Of a stretch of DNA of 63,915 bases, positions 44,018-52,396 are shown in pieces. The stretch is from positions 1-63,915 of the forward strand of contig CAAEOL010000048.1 of the NCBI GenBank assembly GCA_900757595.1, given 5' to 3'. The position numbers were made by a program, and so were the translations under genes. The notes under the pieces are model-generated. The model did no database searches, was not told the origin of the DNA, and worked only from the letters and a program-made list of their open reading frames with translations. This DNA is from an uncultured Collinsella sp. GTDB taxonomy: Bacteria > Actinomycetota > Coriobacteriia > Coriobacteriales > Coriobacteriaceae. Positions within the stretch are counted from its first letter, which is position 1. Each line of letters starts with the position of its first letter.

Positions 44018-44046
44018 TTGACAGTTGTTACGGTTCAACGTACGAT
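44018..44046 (+). promoter_or_regulatory. Strong promoter of rny
   Basis: TTGACA (44018-44023) and TACGAT (44041-44046) are separated by exactly 17 bases. The predicted start near 44053 leaves a leader of about 160 bases containing a hairpin at 44152-44186. Confidence 0.75.
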
Positions 44047-44151
44047 AAACACTGTCATTTGCTTTGTGATATGTGCTCATCTTTGATGAGTTTGTTTATA
44101 TGTTTATCTGTATCCGACCCGCATAAGCTGCGCCCATATTACTCAAATGTC

Positions 44152-44186
44152 GCGAGCCGTTCGCAAGGACGGTTCGCTTTGTTGTG
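44152..44186 (+). promoter_or_regulatory. Hairpin in the rny leader
   Basis: GCGAGCCGT (44152-44160) pairs with ACGGTTCGC (44169-44177; one G-U) and is followed by TTTGTTGTG. It resembles a weak terminator 27 bases before the start codon and could act as an attenuator or a cleavage site for RNase Y feedback. Its function is inferred only from position. Confidence 0.5.
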
Positions 44187-44212
44187 TAACGAATCCATAA
44201 AAAGGAGTGAGC

Positions 44213-45763
44213 ATGCCTATTATCGCAGCGCTCGTTGGCATCGTTTTGGGTGCCATCGCCGCCATTGCCTACATGCGCACCGCCAAGCAGGGTAGTCTTC
44301 ACGAGGCCGACGAAAAGATCCAGTCGGCTCACGCACAGGCTGAGTCCCTAATCGGTGATGCAAAGCGTCAGGCCGAGACCCTCAAAAAAGAGGCTCTGCT
44401 TGAGGCAAAGGAAGAGATCATCAAGAATAAGCAGGCTGCCGAGGCCGAGGACAAGCAGCGTAAGAGCGAGATTCGTACGCTCGAGAACCGTGTGATGCAG
44501 CGCGAGGAGTCCCTCGATCGCCGCAACGATGCCCTCGACAAGCGTGAGCATCAGCTGTCCAGCCAGGCTGGCCAGGTCGAGAAGCGCTCCCGCGAGCTTG
44601 AGGAGCTCTGCGCCAAGCAGACCTCGGAGCTCGAGCGCATCGCCGACCTGACCCGTGAGGACGCTCACAAGGAGCTCCTCGACAAGGTTCGCGGCGAGGT
44701 TACCCACGAGGCAGCCACGATCATCCGCGAGTCCGAGCAGCAGGTCCGCGCCGAGTGCCACAAGACCGCTCAGGAGATTCTCTCCCTGGCGATTCAGCGT
44801 TGTGCCGCCGACCACACCGCCGAGGTCACCGTTACCTCCGTGCACATTCCTTCCGATGACCTCAAGGGTCGCATCATCGGCCGCGAGGGTCGCAACATCC
44901 GTACCTTTGAGCAGGTTTCCGGCGTCAACCTGGTGATCGATGATACGCCCGAGACCGTCGTGCTTTCGAGCTTCGATCCGGTCCGTCGCGAGACCGCCCG
45001 CGTCGCCCTCGAGAACCTTATTGCTGACGGCCGCATTCATCCTGCCCGTATCGAGGAGATGTATCACAAGGCCGCCGACTTGGTTCAGCAGCGCGTGCGC
45101 GAGGCTGGCGAACAGGCTGCCTTCGATACCGGTATCCACGATCTGCATCCCGAGATCGTTAAGACCCTGGGCGCTCTGCGCTACCGCACCTCGTTTGGCC
45201 AGAACGTGCTCCAGCATTCCCTCGAGGTTTCCGACCTGTGCGGCGTGATGGCTTCCGAGCTTGGCCTGGACGTTGTGACCGCCAAGCGTGCCGGCCTGCT
45301 GCACGATCTTGGTAAGGCTATCGACCATGACGTCGAGGGTCCGCATGCCGTTATCGGCGCCGAGCTCGCCCGTCGCTATGGCGAGAAGCCCGTTATCGTT
45401 CACGCTATCGAGGCCCATCACGCCGACGTCGACCCCAACACGGTGCTCGATGTTCTGGTCCAGGCTGCCGATGCCGTTTCTGCCTCTCGCCCCGGTGCCC
45501 GTCGCGAATCGGCCGAGAATTACATCAAACGCCTTGAGAAGCTCGAGGAGATCGCCAATTCCCATGACGGCGTCGAGCGTACCTATGCCATGCAGGCTGG
45601 TCGCGAGGTCCACGTCATGGTTCAGCCGGACAAGATTTCCGATGCTCAGTCCACGGTCTTGGCTCATGACATCGCCCATCAAATCGAGGAAGAGATGGAG
45701 TATCCCGGTCAGGTGCGCGTCGTCGTGATTCGCGAGAGTCGCGCTGTCGATATCGCTAAATAA
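44213..45763 (+). CDS. rny: Ribonuclease Y
   Basis: The 516-residue protein has an N-terminal transmembrane anchor (PIIAALVGIVLGAIAAIAY), a long coiled coil (residues about 30-190), a KH domain (DDLKGRIIGREGRNIR) and an HD domain with HDLGKAIDHD. It is the membrane-bound endonuclease that starts mRNA decay in many Gram-positives. AAAAAGGAG precedes ATG at 44213; GTG at 44207 is less well placed. It is followed after one base by a GHKL ATPase gene. Confidence 0.97.
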   Translation: MPIIAALVGIVLGAIAAIAYMRTAKQGSLHEADEKIQSAHAQAESLIGDAKRQAETLKKEALLEAKEEIIKNKQAAEAEDKQRKSEIRTLENRVMQREESLDRRNDALDKREHQLSSQAGQVEKRSRELEELCAKQTSELERIADLTREDAHKELLDKVRGEVTHEAATIIRESEQQVRAECHKTAQEILSLAIQRCAADHTAEVTVTSVHIPSDDLKGRIIGREGRNIRTFEQVSGVNLVIDDTPETVVLSSFDPVRRETARVALENLIADGRIHPARIEEMYHKAADLVQQRVREAGEQAAFDTGIHDLHPEIVKTLGALRYRTSFGQNVLQHSLEVSDLCGVMASELGLDVVTAKRAGLLHDLGKAIDHDVEGPHAVIGAELARRYGEKPVIVHAIEAHHADVDPNTVLDVLVQAADAVSASRPGARRESAENYIKRLEKLEEIANSHDGVERTYAMQAGREVHVMVQPDKISDAQSTVLAHDIAHQIEEEMEYPGQVRVVVIRESRAVDIAK

Positions 45764-45764
45764 C

Positions 45765-46850
45765 ATGAACGACGCGAACGAGCTCATCTCATTTATCGCG
45801 TCGATGTCGGGGGAGGGCAACCTTCGCGTCGAGGAGAACCTTGGCGAGGGGTATGTCCGTCTCCGCGTTTCGGAGGCTGAACGGCGCCAGGCAAAGCACG
45901 ACATTCAGCATGTCGAGGATATTGTCATTGAAATGCTGCGCAACGCTCGTGATGCCGGCGCCGACAAGGTCTATCTCGCTACGACCAAGGAAGATGGCGT
46001 CCGTACGCTCGTCTTTCTGGATAACGGCTCGGGTGTGCCGCAGGATATGCAGGAGCGCATCTTCGATGCCCGCGTTACTTCCAAGCTCGAGAGCATGAAG
46101 ATGGATCGTTGGGGCGTTCACGGTCGAGGTATGGCATTGTTCTCGATTAAGCAGAACACCGACGAGGCACGCGTTGTCGCGTCGGATGTTGACCTTGGCT
46201 CGGTCTTTAAGGTGAGCGTTGCTACTGACCGCCTTGGCGAGCGCGCCGATCAGTCCAGCTGGCCTCAGGCCGTGAAGGACGAGGACGGTCACTATGTCTG
46301 CGCCCGTGGCCCTCACAACATCATTCGCGCCGCCTGCGAGTTTGCCCTCGAGGAGCTGCGCGCCTGTGATGTCTATTTGGGGTCTCCGTCCGAGATCGCC
46401 GCGACGTTGCATGCGCAGGCGTCCAGCCGTCTCGATGCTTCTCGTCTTTTGTTTATCGATGACGAAGCCGAACTTCCCGTGGTCGATCGCCTGGGTCTTG
46501 CTTCGGATGCAGAAGACTTTATCCGCATCTGTTCGGGTTTGGGCCTCGAGATGTCCGAGCGTACGGCGCATCGTATTTTGGCGGGCCAGATTAAGCCCGT
46601 TCGCGGTGTGACCGCACGCCTGCTACGCGAGCGCGATTCGTCCTCACATGCGTCTGCTCCGGTTGATCTTGCCAAGGATCGTCGCGGGCTGCGTATTGCC
46701 AAGGACGACATGGCGCAGTTCTCGCGAGCCGTCGAGCGCGATTTTAACGACCTTGCATCGCGGTACTATCTCAACCTTTGCGGCGACCCCAAGATTCGTG
46801 TTTCACGTGATCGCATCACTGTGACGTTCGATCTTGCCAAAGAGGAATAG
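45765..46850 (+). CDS. Uncharacterised GHKL-type ATPase
   Basis: The 361-residue protein has a Bergerat ATP-binding fold: N-box EMLRNARDAGAD (E56, N60, D63), G1 DNGSGV at 86-91, and G2 GVHGRGMALFSIKQ at 117-130. It lacks a histidine-kinase dimerisation domain, transmembrane segments or a MutL/Hsp90 C-terminal half. The rest has no motif I recognise; a basic helical region (RILAGQIKPVRGVTARLLRE) may bind nucleic acid. It is one base after rny and 74 bases before spoVS. Function is unknown; see findings. Confidence 0.85.
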   Translation: MNDANELISFIASMSGEGNLRVEENLGEGYVRLRVSEAERRQAKHDIQHVEDIVIEMLRNARDAGADKVYLATTKEDGVRTLVFLDNGSGVPQDMQERIFDARVTSKLESMKMDRWGVHGRGMALFSIKQNTDEARVVASDVDLGSVFKVSVATDRLGERADQSSWPQAVKDEDGHYVCARGPHNIIRAACEFALEELRACDVYLGSPSEIAATLHAQASSRLDASRLLFIDDEAELPVVDRLGLASDAEDFIRICSGLGLEMSERTAHRILAGQIKPVRGVTARLLRERDSSSHASAPVDLAKDRRGLRIAKDDMAQFSRAVERDFNDLASRYYLNLCGDPKIRVSRDRITVTFDLAKEE

Positions 46851-46854
46851 CATC

Positions 46855-46883
46855 TTTACCGAGACCGTTCGGTACGATACAGT
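46855..46883 (+). promoter_or_regulatory. Candidate promoter of spoVS
   Basis: TTTACC (46855-46860) and TACAGT (46878-46883) are 17 bases apart, about 40 bases before the spoVS start, in the short gap after the GHKL gene. Confidence 0.45.
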
Positions 46884-46924
46884 TATTGCAGTTAAAACGT
46901 ACTTTTAAACGCAGGAGTTTCTTC

Positions 46925-47242
46925 ATGGATTGCCTGAAGGTATCAAGCAAATCATCGCCCGCGTCCGTTGCCGGCGCCATTGCCGGCATGGTCAAAGATG
47001 GTGTTCCCGTCAATATTCAGTGTGTCGGCGCGGGTGCCGTCAACCAGGCCATCAAGGCCGTGGCTATCGCGCGCGGTTTTTTAATCCCGACCGGGTTTGA
47101 TATTTCCTGCGCGCCGGTGTTCTCCGACATCCTCATCAACGGGGAGTCGCGCACGGCCATCCGTCTTTCTATTTACGTTCATCAAATTAATCGAGCTGCT
47201 ATGGATAACGTTGTGATGGACGACGTTAAGCCTGTGGCATAG
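46925..47242 (+). CDS. spoVS: Stage V sporulation protein S family protein
   Basis: The 105-residue product starts MDCLKVSSKSSPASVAGAIAG and matches SpoVS, a small Alba-like fold protein. In Bacillus it affects septation and spore coat formation, but many non-sporulating bacteria keep it. The fold suggests nucleic acid binding. The last 25 residues (YVHQINRAAMDNVVMDDVKPVA, in part) extend past the short Bacillus form. AGGAG precedes ATG at 46925. spoVS next to rny and miaB is conserved in several phyla. Confidence 0.92.
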   Translation: MDCLKVSSKSSPASVAGAIAGMVKDGVPVNIQCVGAGAVNQAIKAVAIARGFLIPTGFDISCAPVFSDILINGESRTAIRLSIYVHQINRAAMDNVVMDDVKPVA

Positions 47243-47305
47243 AGCGTTTACTCTTTGCCCGCCCTCTTTGATTCCGCCTATTCCACCTCGTTAGGACTTA
47301 TACAC

Positions 47306-48676
47306 ATGGACCAGGGTTCCGTACGCGATATTCTTGCCGGTAAAACCTACTTTATCCGCACCTTTGGCTGCCAGATGAATCAGCACGACTCCGAGCGCGT
47401 GAGTGGCCTGCTCGACTCGTATGGCTGCCTTATGGCGCTCGATCCGGAGCATGCTGACATTGTCGTGTTCATGACGTGCTGCGTTCGTGAGGCTGCTGAC
47501 ACCCGTCTGTACGGTCAGTGCAACTCTTGTAAGAGCCTCCCGCCTTCGCCCTCGGGCAAGCGCGTGGTCGCCGTGGGCGGCTGCATCGCGCAGCGCGACG
47601 GCGAGGGTCTGCTCACCAATGTCGATAACGTCAATGTCATCTTTGGCACGCATTCCATCGCGCATGTTGCTGAGCTCATTGCCGAGGCATTTTTGGACGG
47701 CAAGCGTCATATTCGCACCAATGAGCACGAGGACACGGATGCTATGAGCATGCCGTGGCATCGTGAGACCCAGTATCACGCCTGGGTCCCCATCATGACG
47801 GGCTGCAATAACTTCTGTACCTATTGCATCGTGCCGTATGTGCGCGGTCGCGAAAAGAGCCGCCCTTTCGAGGAGATTGTCGACGAGGTGACCGGTCTCG
47901 TACGCCAGGGCGTGCGCGAGATCACGCTGCTTGGCCAAAACGTTAACTCGTATGGCCGCGATCTGTTTGGCAAGCCGCGCTTTGCCGATCTGCTGTGTGC
48001 CGTGGGCGATACGGGTGTAGAGCGTATCTTCTTTACCTCCTCGCACCCCAAAGACCTGCTGCCCGAGACCATCGACGCTATGGCCGAGACGCCTGCCGTC
48101 ATGCCCCAGCTGCACCTGGCAGTTCAGTCGGGATCGACGCGCATCCTTAAAGAGATGAACCGTCGCTATACGCGCGAGGATTACCTGGGACTCGTCGATC
48201 GCATCCGCAATCGCATGCCCAATATCGCGCTTTCGACCGATATCATCGTGGGCTTCCCCGGCGAGACCGAGGAAGACTTTGAGCAGACGCTCTCGCTTGC
48301 CGAGACGGTCCGTTATGCTCAGGCCTATACGTTTATCTATTCCAAGCGCGCCGGTACTCCGGCCGCCGAGATTGACGATCCTACGCCGCATGAGGTAATT
48401 CTCGAGCGCTTCAACCGTCTGGTGAAAGTTATCGAGACTACAGCGCACGAGTATAACCAGGGTGAGCTCCATACCGTTGTGCCGGCGCTTATTGAGGGTA
48501 CGAGCAAAAAGAATGACGCGGTGCTGCTGGGCAAGAGTCCTAAGAATCAGACCGTTCATGCACCGATTCCCGAGGGCTACAGCATCGATCAGCTGGTTGG
48601 CAAGATTGTCGATGTTGACATCGACGTTGCCAAGACGTGGTATCTGTCCGGATCCGTTGTGGGCGAGCCGCGCTAA
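47306..48676 (+). CDS. miaB: tRNA-2-methylthio-N6-dimethylallyladenosine synthase MiaB
   Basis: The 456-residue protein has UPF0004 cysteines (FGCQMNQHDSE, MTCCVREAAD, GGCIAQRDG), the radical-SAM motif CNNFCTYCIVPY, and a C-terminal TRAM domain. FGCQMN identifies MiaB, which adds a methylthio group to i6A37 of tRNA. I place the start at ATG 47306; a longer frame from TTG 47255 has no supporting similarity. Its stop overlaps the start of miaA, the enzyme that makes its substrate. Confidence 0.95.
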   Translation: MDQGSVRDILAGKTYFIRTFGCQMNQHDSERVSGLLDSYGCLMALDPEHADIVVFMTCCVREAADTRLYGQCNSCKSLPPSPSGKRVVAVGGCIAQRDGEGLLTNVDNVNVIFGTHSIAHVAELIAEAFLDGKRHIRTNEHEDTDAMSMPWHRETQYHAWVPIMTGCNNFCTYCIVPYVRGREKSRPFEEIVDEVTGLVRQGVREITLLGQNVNSYGRDLFGKPRFADLLCAVGDTGVERIFFTSSHPKDLLPETIDAMAETPAVMPQLHLAVQSGSTRILKEMNRRYTREDYLGLVDRIRNRMPNIALSTDIIVGFPGETEEDFEQTLSLAETVRYAQAYTFIYSKRAGTPAAEIDDPTPHEVILERFNRLVKVIETTAHEYNQGELHTVVPALIEGTSKKNDAVLLGKSPKNQTVHAPIPEGYSIDQLVGKIVDVDIDVAKTWYLSGSVVGEPR

Positions 48677-49614
48677 TGATTTCTCCCGGGGCAGGCCTTT
48701 CCGCCGTTGCGATTGTCGGTCCGACCGCGGTTGGCAAAAGTGATGCCGCAGATCGTTTGGCGGCTCGCCTTTCGTCGGAAGTGCTGTCGTGTGATGCGAT
48801 GCAAATCTATCGAGGCATGGATATCGGTACTGCCAAGATGGCACCCGAGGAATGCACGGTGCCGCTACGCCTGGTCGATATTGTTGAACCGGGCTTTGCA
48901 TATTCTGCGGCGCTGTATCAGGCAGACGCTCGTGTACATGTTGAGCGCTTGCTGGGCGAGGGCCGCCTACCGGTGTTTTGCGGGGGTACAGGCCTGTATC
49001 TCAAGGCCGCCCTGGATGAGATGGATTTTCCCTCGGGCGAGCTTGAGGACGATCGCCGCGCAGGGTATCAGGAGCTTGCCGAGCGCATAGGCGAGGAAGC
49101 GCTGCACGCGTTGCTTGCCGAGCGTGACCCCGAGTCCGCTGCGGTCATCCACCCCCATAATGTTCGTCGTGTGATTCGCGCGCTCGAAATGCATGATGAT
49201 GGCGTATCCTACGCGCAGCAAAAGTCGCAGTTTAGTGTTCCGCGCGAGCATTATCACGCTCTGTGGTTTGGATTGTTGCGTAATCGCGAGGCGCTTTACG
49301 AGCGTATTAACCTACGCGTCGATTTGATGTTTGAGCAGGGTCTAGTTGATGAGGTTCGCGGTCTTATGGACCAGGGGCTGGGAGATGCCCTGACTTCGAT
49401 GCAGGCGATTGGCTATAAAGAGATTATCGATGCCTTTGACGGCGTGATTTCTATGGATGAGGCTCGCGAACTCATCAAGATGCGTTCGCGTCGCTATGCC
49501 AAGCGTCAGCTTTCGTGGTTTAAACGCGATGACCGCATCGTGTGGTTCGATATGGACGAGTTTACGATCGATGAGGTCGTTGAGGATATCCTTCACCGTA
49601 TCGAGGTGGCCTAA
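48676..49614 (+). CDS. miaA: tRNA dimethylallyltransferase
   Basis: The 312-residue protein has the P-loop GPTAVGKSDAA, the substrate motif SCDAMQIYRGMDIGTAK and the later RRYAKRQLSWFKR. It adds dimethylallyl to A37 of tRNAs reading U-starting codons. ATG overlaps the miaB stop (TAATG). The hflX start overlaps its own stop, so miaB-miaA-hflX are translationally coupled. Confidence 0.96.
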   Translation: MISPGAGLSAVAIVGPTAVGKSDAADRLAARLSSEVLSCDAMQIYRGMDIGTAKMAPEECTVPLRLVDIVEPGFAYSAALYQADARVHVERLLGEGRLPVFCGGTGLYLKAALDEMDFPSGELEDDRRAGYQELAERIGEEALHALLAERDPESAAVIHPHNVRRVIRALEMHDDGVSYAQQKSQFSVPREHYHALWFGLLRNREALYERINLRVDLMFEQGLVDEVRGLMDQGLGDALTSMQAIGYKEIIDAFDGVISMDEARELIKMRSRRYAKRQLSWFKRDDRIVWFDMDEFTIDEVVEDILHRIEVA

Positions 49615-50903
49615 TGGCTCGGTTTTCCCTCGTTCCCACGGCGCCTGAGCCCGAACGTGCCGTTCTTGTCGGAGTTGAGTGGCGCGATAACGCCTGGCCG
49701 CTCGATCGTTCGCTTGACGAGCTTGAGCGTCTGGCCCATACAGCTGGCGCCCAGTGCGTGGCGCGTTTGTCACAGCGTCTGGTTAAGCCGTATCCAAAAT
49801 CGTTTATTGGCTCCGGTAAGGTTGAGGAGCTTTGCGGGCTCGTACATCGAATGGATGCTGATGTCGTTATCTTCGATGACGATTTAACGCCCTCGCAGCA
49901 GTCTTATCTGGAGAAAGCCGTGGGCGAACCGGTTAAAATTATCGACCGTACGGCGTTGATTCTCGATATCTTTGGCCTGCACGCTCAGACCCGTGAGGGC
50001 CGCCTGCAGGTGCAGCTAGCCCAATTGCAGTATCTGTTGCCCCGCTTGCGCGGTATGTGGAGCCATCTAGCTAAAGAGCAGACACGCGGTGGCATTGGTT
50101 CGCGCTTTGGCCAGGGCGAAAGCCAACTCGAGGTTGACCGACGTTTGATTCGCAACAAGATTGCCGCGCTTCGTCGCGAGCTTAAGCAGGTTGAACAGCG
50201 TCGCGATGTTCAGTCAAAGAGTCGTATCGAGTCGCCGGCGTTTCGCGTTGCCCTAGCCGGTTATACCAATGCCGGTAAGTCGACGTTGCTCAATCGCCTG
50301 ACCGGGTCTACGGTGCTTTCACAGGACAAATTGTTTGCCACGCTTGATCCGACGACGCGCTCGTATCGCTTGCCCGGTGGCCGTGGTATGACCATTACCG
50401 ATACCGTTGGCTTTATTCAAAAGCTACCGCATGGTCTCGTTGATGCCTTTAAGTCCACGCTGTCTGAGGTCCTTGGTGCTGACCTGATTCTTAAAGTTGT
50501 GGATGCCTCTGACGAGGACTACGAGCGCCAACTCGAGGCAGTCGATCGCGTTCTTGACGAGATCGGTGCCGGCGAGCGTTTGACGCTTACGGTGTTCAAT
50601 AAAATCGACCTACTCGATAGCGTCGATCGATTGAGTTTCCGTCGTCGCTATCCCGAGGCCGTGCTGTTCTCGGCCCAAACGGGCGAGGGGCTCGACGATC
50701 TCGTCGACCGTATTGCTCGTGAGGCAGCTGCCACCGATGTGTTGCTCTCCGCTGATATCCCGTATCGCGAGGGCGCCCTCATTACGCTGGTGCATGAGCA
50801 GGGAACCCTTCTGCATGAGGAATATCTAGAGGACGGCGTTCGCATTGTGGCAAAGATACCGGCCCGAATCGCGCCGCGTCTTGAGCGCTATCGTACGGAA
50901 TAA
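49614..50903 (+). CDS. hflX: Ribosome-splitting GTPase HflX
   Basis: The 429-residue protein has the HflX N-terminal domain (SFIGSGKVEEL, DDDLTPSQQ, DRTALILDIF), a coiled-coil linker with GxGSRFGQGESQLE, and the GTPase domain with G1 AGYTNAGKST, G3 DTVGF and G4 NKIDLL. It rescues stalled ribosomes by splitting subunits. The last 16 bases overlap the 3' end of the convergent minus-strand gene. No hfq is adjacent, as usual in Gram-positives. Confidence 0.96.
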   Translation: MARFSLVPTAPEPERAVLVGVEWRDNAWPLDRSLDELERLAHTAGAQCVARLSQRLVKPYPKSFIGSGKVEELCGLVHRMDADVVIFDDDLTPSQQSYLEKAVGEPVKIIDRTALILDIFGLHAQTREGRLQVQLAQLQYLLPRLRGMWSHLAKEQTRGGIGSRFGQGESQLEVDRRLIRNKIAALRRELKQVEQRRDVQSKSRIESPAFRVALAGYTNAGKSTLLNRLTGSTVLSQDKLFATLDPTTRSYRLPGGRGMTITDTVGFIQKLPHGLVDAFKSTLSEVLGADLILKVVDASDEDYERQLEAVDRVLDEIGAGERLTLTVFNKIDLLDSVDRLSFRRRYPEAVLFSAQTGEGLDDLVDRIAREAAATDVLLSADIPYREGALITLVHEQGTLLHEEYLEDGVRIVAKIPARIAPRLERYRTE

Positions 50904-51592
50904 ACGAGCTCTAGCACGCCTAGAATGACAAGCTGATGGAGCAGGTAGAACGGTAAGGCATGCCGACCGAGGACTGCGAGCGCCGGGATGGGATTGGCGT
51001 ATGCCCATGCTGGCGCTTCAAGGCTTGATGCTTGTGCTGTTTGGGCAGCAAAAAAGCCGGTAAGGTACATAAAGACAAACGGAATGAGCGGATAGTAATC
51101 TCCCGAAACAAAACCCGGGCCCGGGAATCCAAGCCATGCCAGGTAGGGGAGTGGGTAGACCGCTTTTGGAATGCCCCAGGTTAGGGCAAAAAGAACAAGG
51201 CACGCTGCGATGCCCCACGAGCCCGGTATTTTTTGAAGTAACGGACGGGTGAGTGCAACCACCGCGGTGCACGCCGCCATGCAATAAATGATGCCAAAGT
51301 TTACCGAATCGTCGACTGATACCAGTGTAGTTGCAATCCATACGACCAAAGCTGCGGCCGCGTACTTGAGGGCGCGCTTAACGTTATTACGCGAGAGCGT
51401 GCACATCCAACCGGCGATAAACAAAAATACCCAGCTGATACTTGCGCGCCAGATATCCTGGAAAACCGTTTCGGTAAACCATGGCATATCCCATCCATAT
51501 AGGTAGGCCAAATCGTAGCAGGCGTGAAAACCTGCCATCGACAGCATCGTAAACCCGCGGACGGTATCAAATATGGTGATGCGTTTTTGCAT
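50888..51592 (-). CDS. DUF1624-type heparan-alpha-glucosaminide acetyltransferase-like membrane protein
   Basis: The 234-residue protein has about seven hydrophobic segments and begins ITIFDTVRGFTMLSMAGFHACYDLAY, typical of DUF1624/acyltransferase-like proteins in which an early DxxRG motif and a histidine lie near the active site. These may acetylate surface sugars; the substrate is unknown. Its ATG overlaps the lexA stop, so it is co-transcribed with lexA and may be SOS-inducible. It is convergent with hflX with a 16-base overlap. Confidence 0.8.
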   Translation of the reverse strand: MQKRITIFDTVRGFTMLSMAGFHACYDLAYLYGWDMPWFTETVFQDIWRASISWVFLFIAGWMCTLSRNNVKRALKYAAAALVVWIATTLVSVDDSVNFGIIYCMAACTAVVALTRPLLQKIPGSWGIAACLVLFALTWGIPKAVYPLPYLAWLGFPGPGFVSGDYYPLIPFVFMYLTGFFAAQTAQASSLEAPAWAYANPIPALAVLGRHALPFYLLHQLVILGVLELVYSVR

Positions 51593-52236
51593 TACGAGAA
51601 CCGGCGCATTAAACCGACAACTTTACCCAAAATAACGGGGTTCGTCGCATAGATGGGCTCCATAGTGTCGTTCTCGGGCTGCAGGCGCACGCGCCCCTGC
51701 TCCTTGTAGAACGTCTTGACGGTTGCCGAGCCATCGATCATAGCCACGACGATTTCGCCGTTCATGGCGCTCTTTTGCTCGCGAACGATAATGTAGTCGC
51801 CGTTGTAGATGCCGACATTGATCATTGAGCTGCCGTGCACTTCAAGGATAAAGGAGCCCTGGTCTGTGGCGATTTCGGTCGGGATGGTAAAGGTATCCTC
51901 GATATTTTGCTCGGCCAGAATGGGAATCCCAGCCGCGACGCGACCGACGAGCGGCAGCGAGACCGTTCCGCGGGGCGCTGTGGGTTCATCGGATTTTGAA
52001 ATCGAAACAGAGGATCCGTCCTCATCAAAGAGCTCAAGGGCGCGCGGCTTGGTGGCATCGCGCTTGAGCAACCCTCGAGCCTCCAGGGCAGAGAGATGAG
52101 CATGCACCGTGCTGGGGGAGGAGAGGCCTACAGCCGATGCCATCTCGCGTACGCTGGGCGGATAGCCCTTCTCCTGCTGATATTCCTTGATGAAGTCGTA
52201 AATCTGCTGCTGACGCTTGGTAATTTTGCGAGCCAT
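51592..52236 (-). CDS. lexA: SOS repressor LexA
   Basis: The 214-residue protein has an N-terminal winged helix (SVREMASAVGLSSPSTVHAHL in parts), the self-cleavage site Ala102-Gly103 in GRVAAGIP, and the catalytic pair Ser137 (GSSM) and Lys174 (TVKTF). ATG at 52236 follows GAGAGGA; the frame is open 35 codons further into the operator region, which is not plausible. Three LexA boxes lie upstream, so it should repress itself and the divergent LysM gene. Confidence 0.97.
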   Translation of the reverse strand: MARKITKRQQQIYDFIKEYQQEKGYPPSVREMASAVGLSSPSTVHAHLSALEARGLLKRDATKPRALELFDEDGSSVSISKSDEPTAPRGTVSLPLVGRVAAGIPILAEQNIEDTFTIPTEIATDQGSFILEVHGSSMINVGIYNGDYIIVREQKSAMNGEIVVAMIDGSATVKTFYKEQGRVRLQPENDTMEPIYATNPVILGKVVGLMRRFS

Positions 52237-52260
52237 CAGGGGATCCTCTCTGCCAATGTC

Positions 52261-52272
52261 AAACAAATGTTC
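52261..52272. promoter_or_regulatory. LexA box 1 (one mismatch)
   Basis: AAAC-AAAT-GTTC differs from GAAC-N4-GTTC at one base. It lies closest to lexA, 25 bases before its start codon, where the lexA -10 would be. Confidence 0.7.
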
Positions 52273-52281
52273 GATTTTTGC

Positions 52282-52311
52282 TTGACAGGAACAACTGTTC
52301 GAAGATAATAA
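52282..52311 (+). promoter_or_regulatory. Promoter of the LysM gene with LexA box 2
   Basis: TTGACA (52282-52287) and GATAAT/TAATAA (52304-52311) form a good promoter. The perfect LexA box GAAC-AACT-GTTC (52289-52300) occupies the spacer, the same architecture as at recA. Confidence 0.8.
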
Positions 52312-52316
52312 TAACC

Positions 52317-52328
52317 GAACATTCGTTC
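52317..52328. promoter_or_regulatory. LexA box 3
   Basis: GAAC-ATTC-GTTC is a perfect box, 17 bases after box 2 and about 70 bases before the LysM gene start, overlapping its transcription start region. Confidence 0.8.
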
Positions 52329-52396
52329 TCGCGCTAGACATTTTTGTCCGCGCGGCTTGATAAAACTGTTCTCAGCAAAACACGCGAGAGGAGAAC

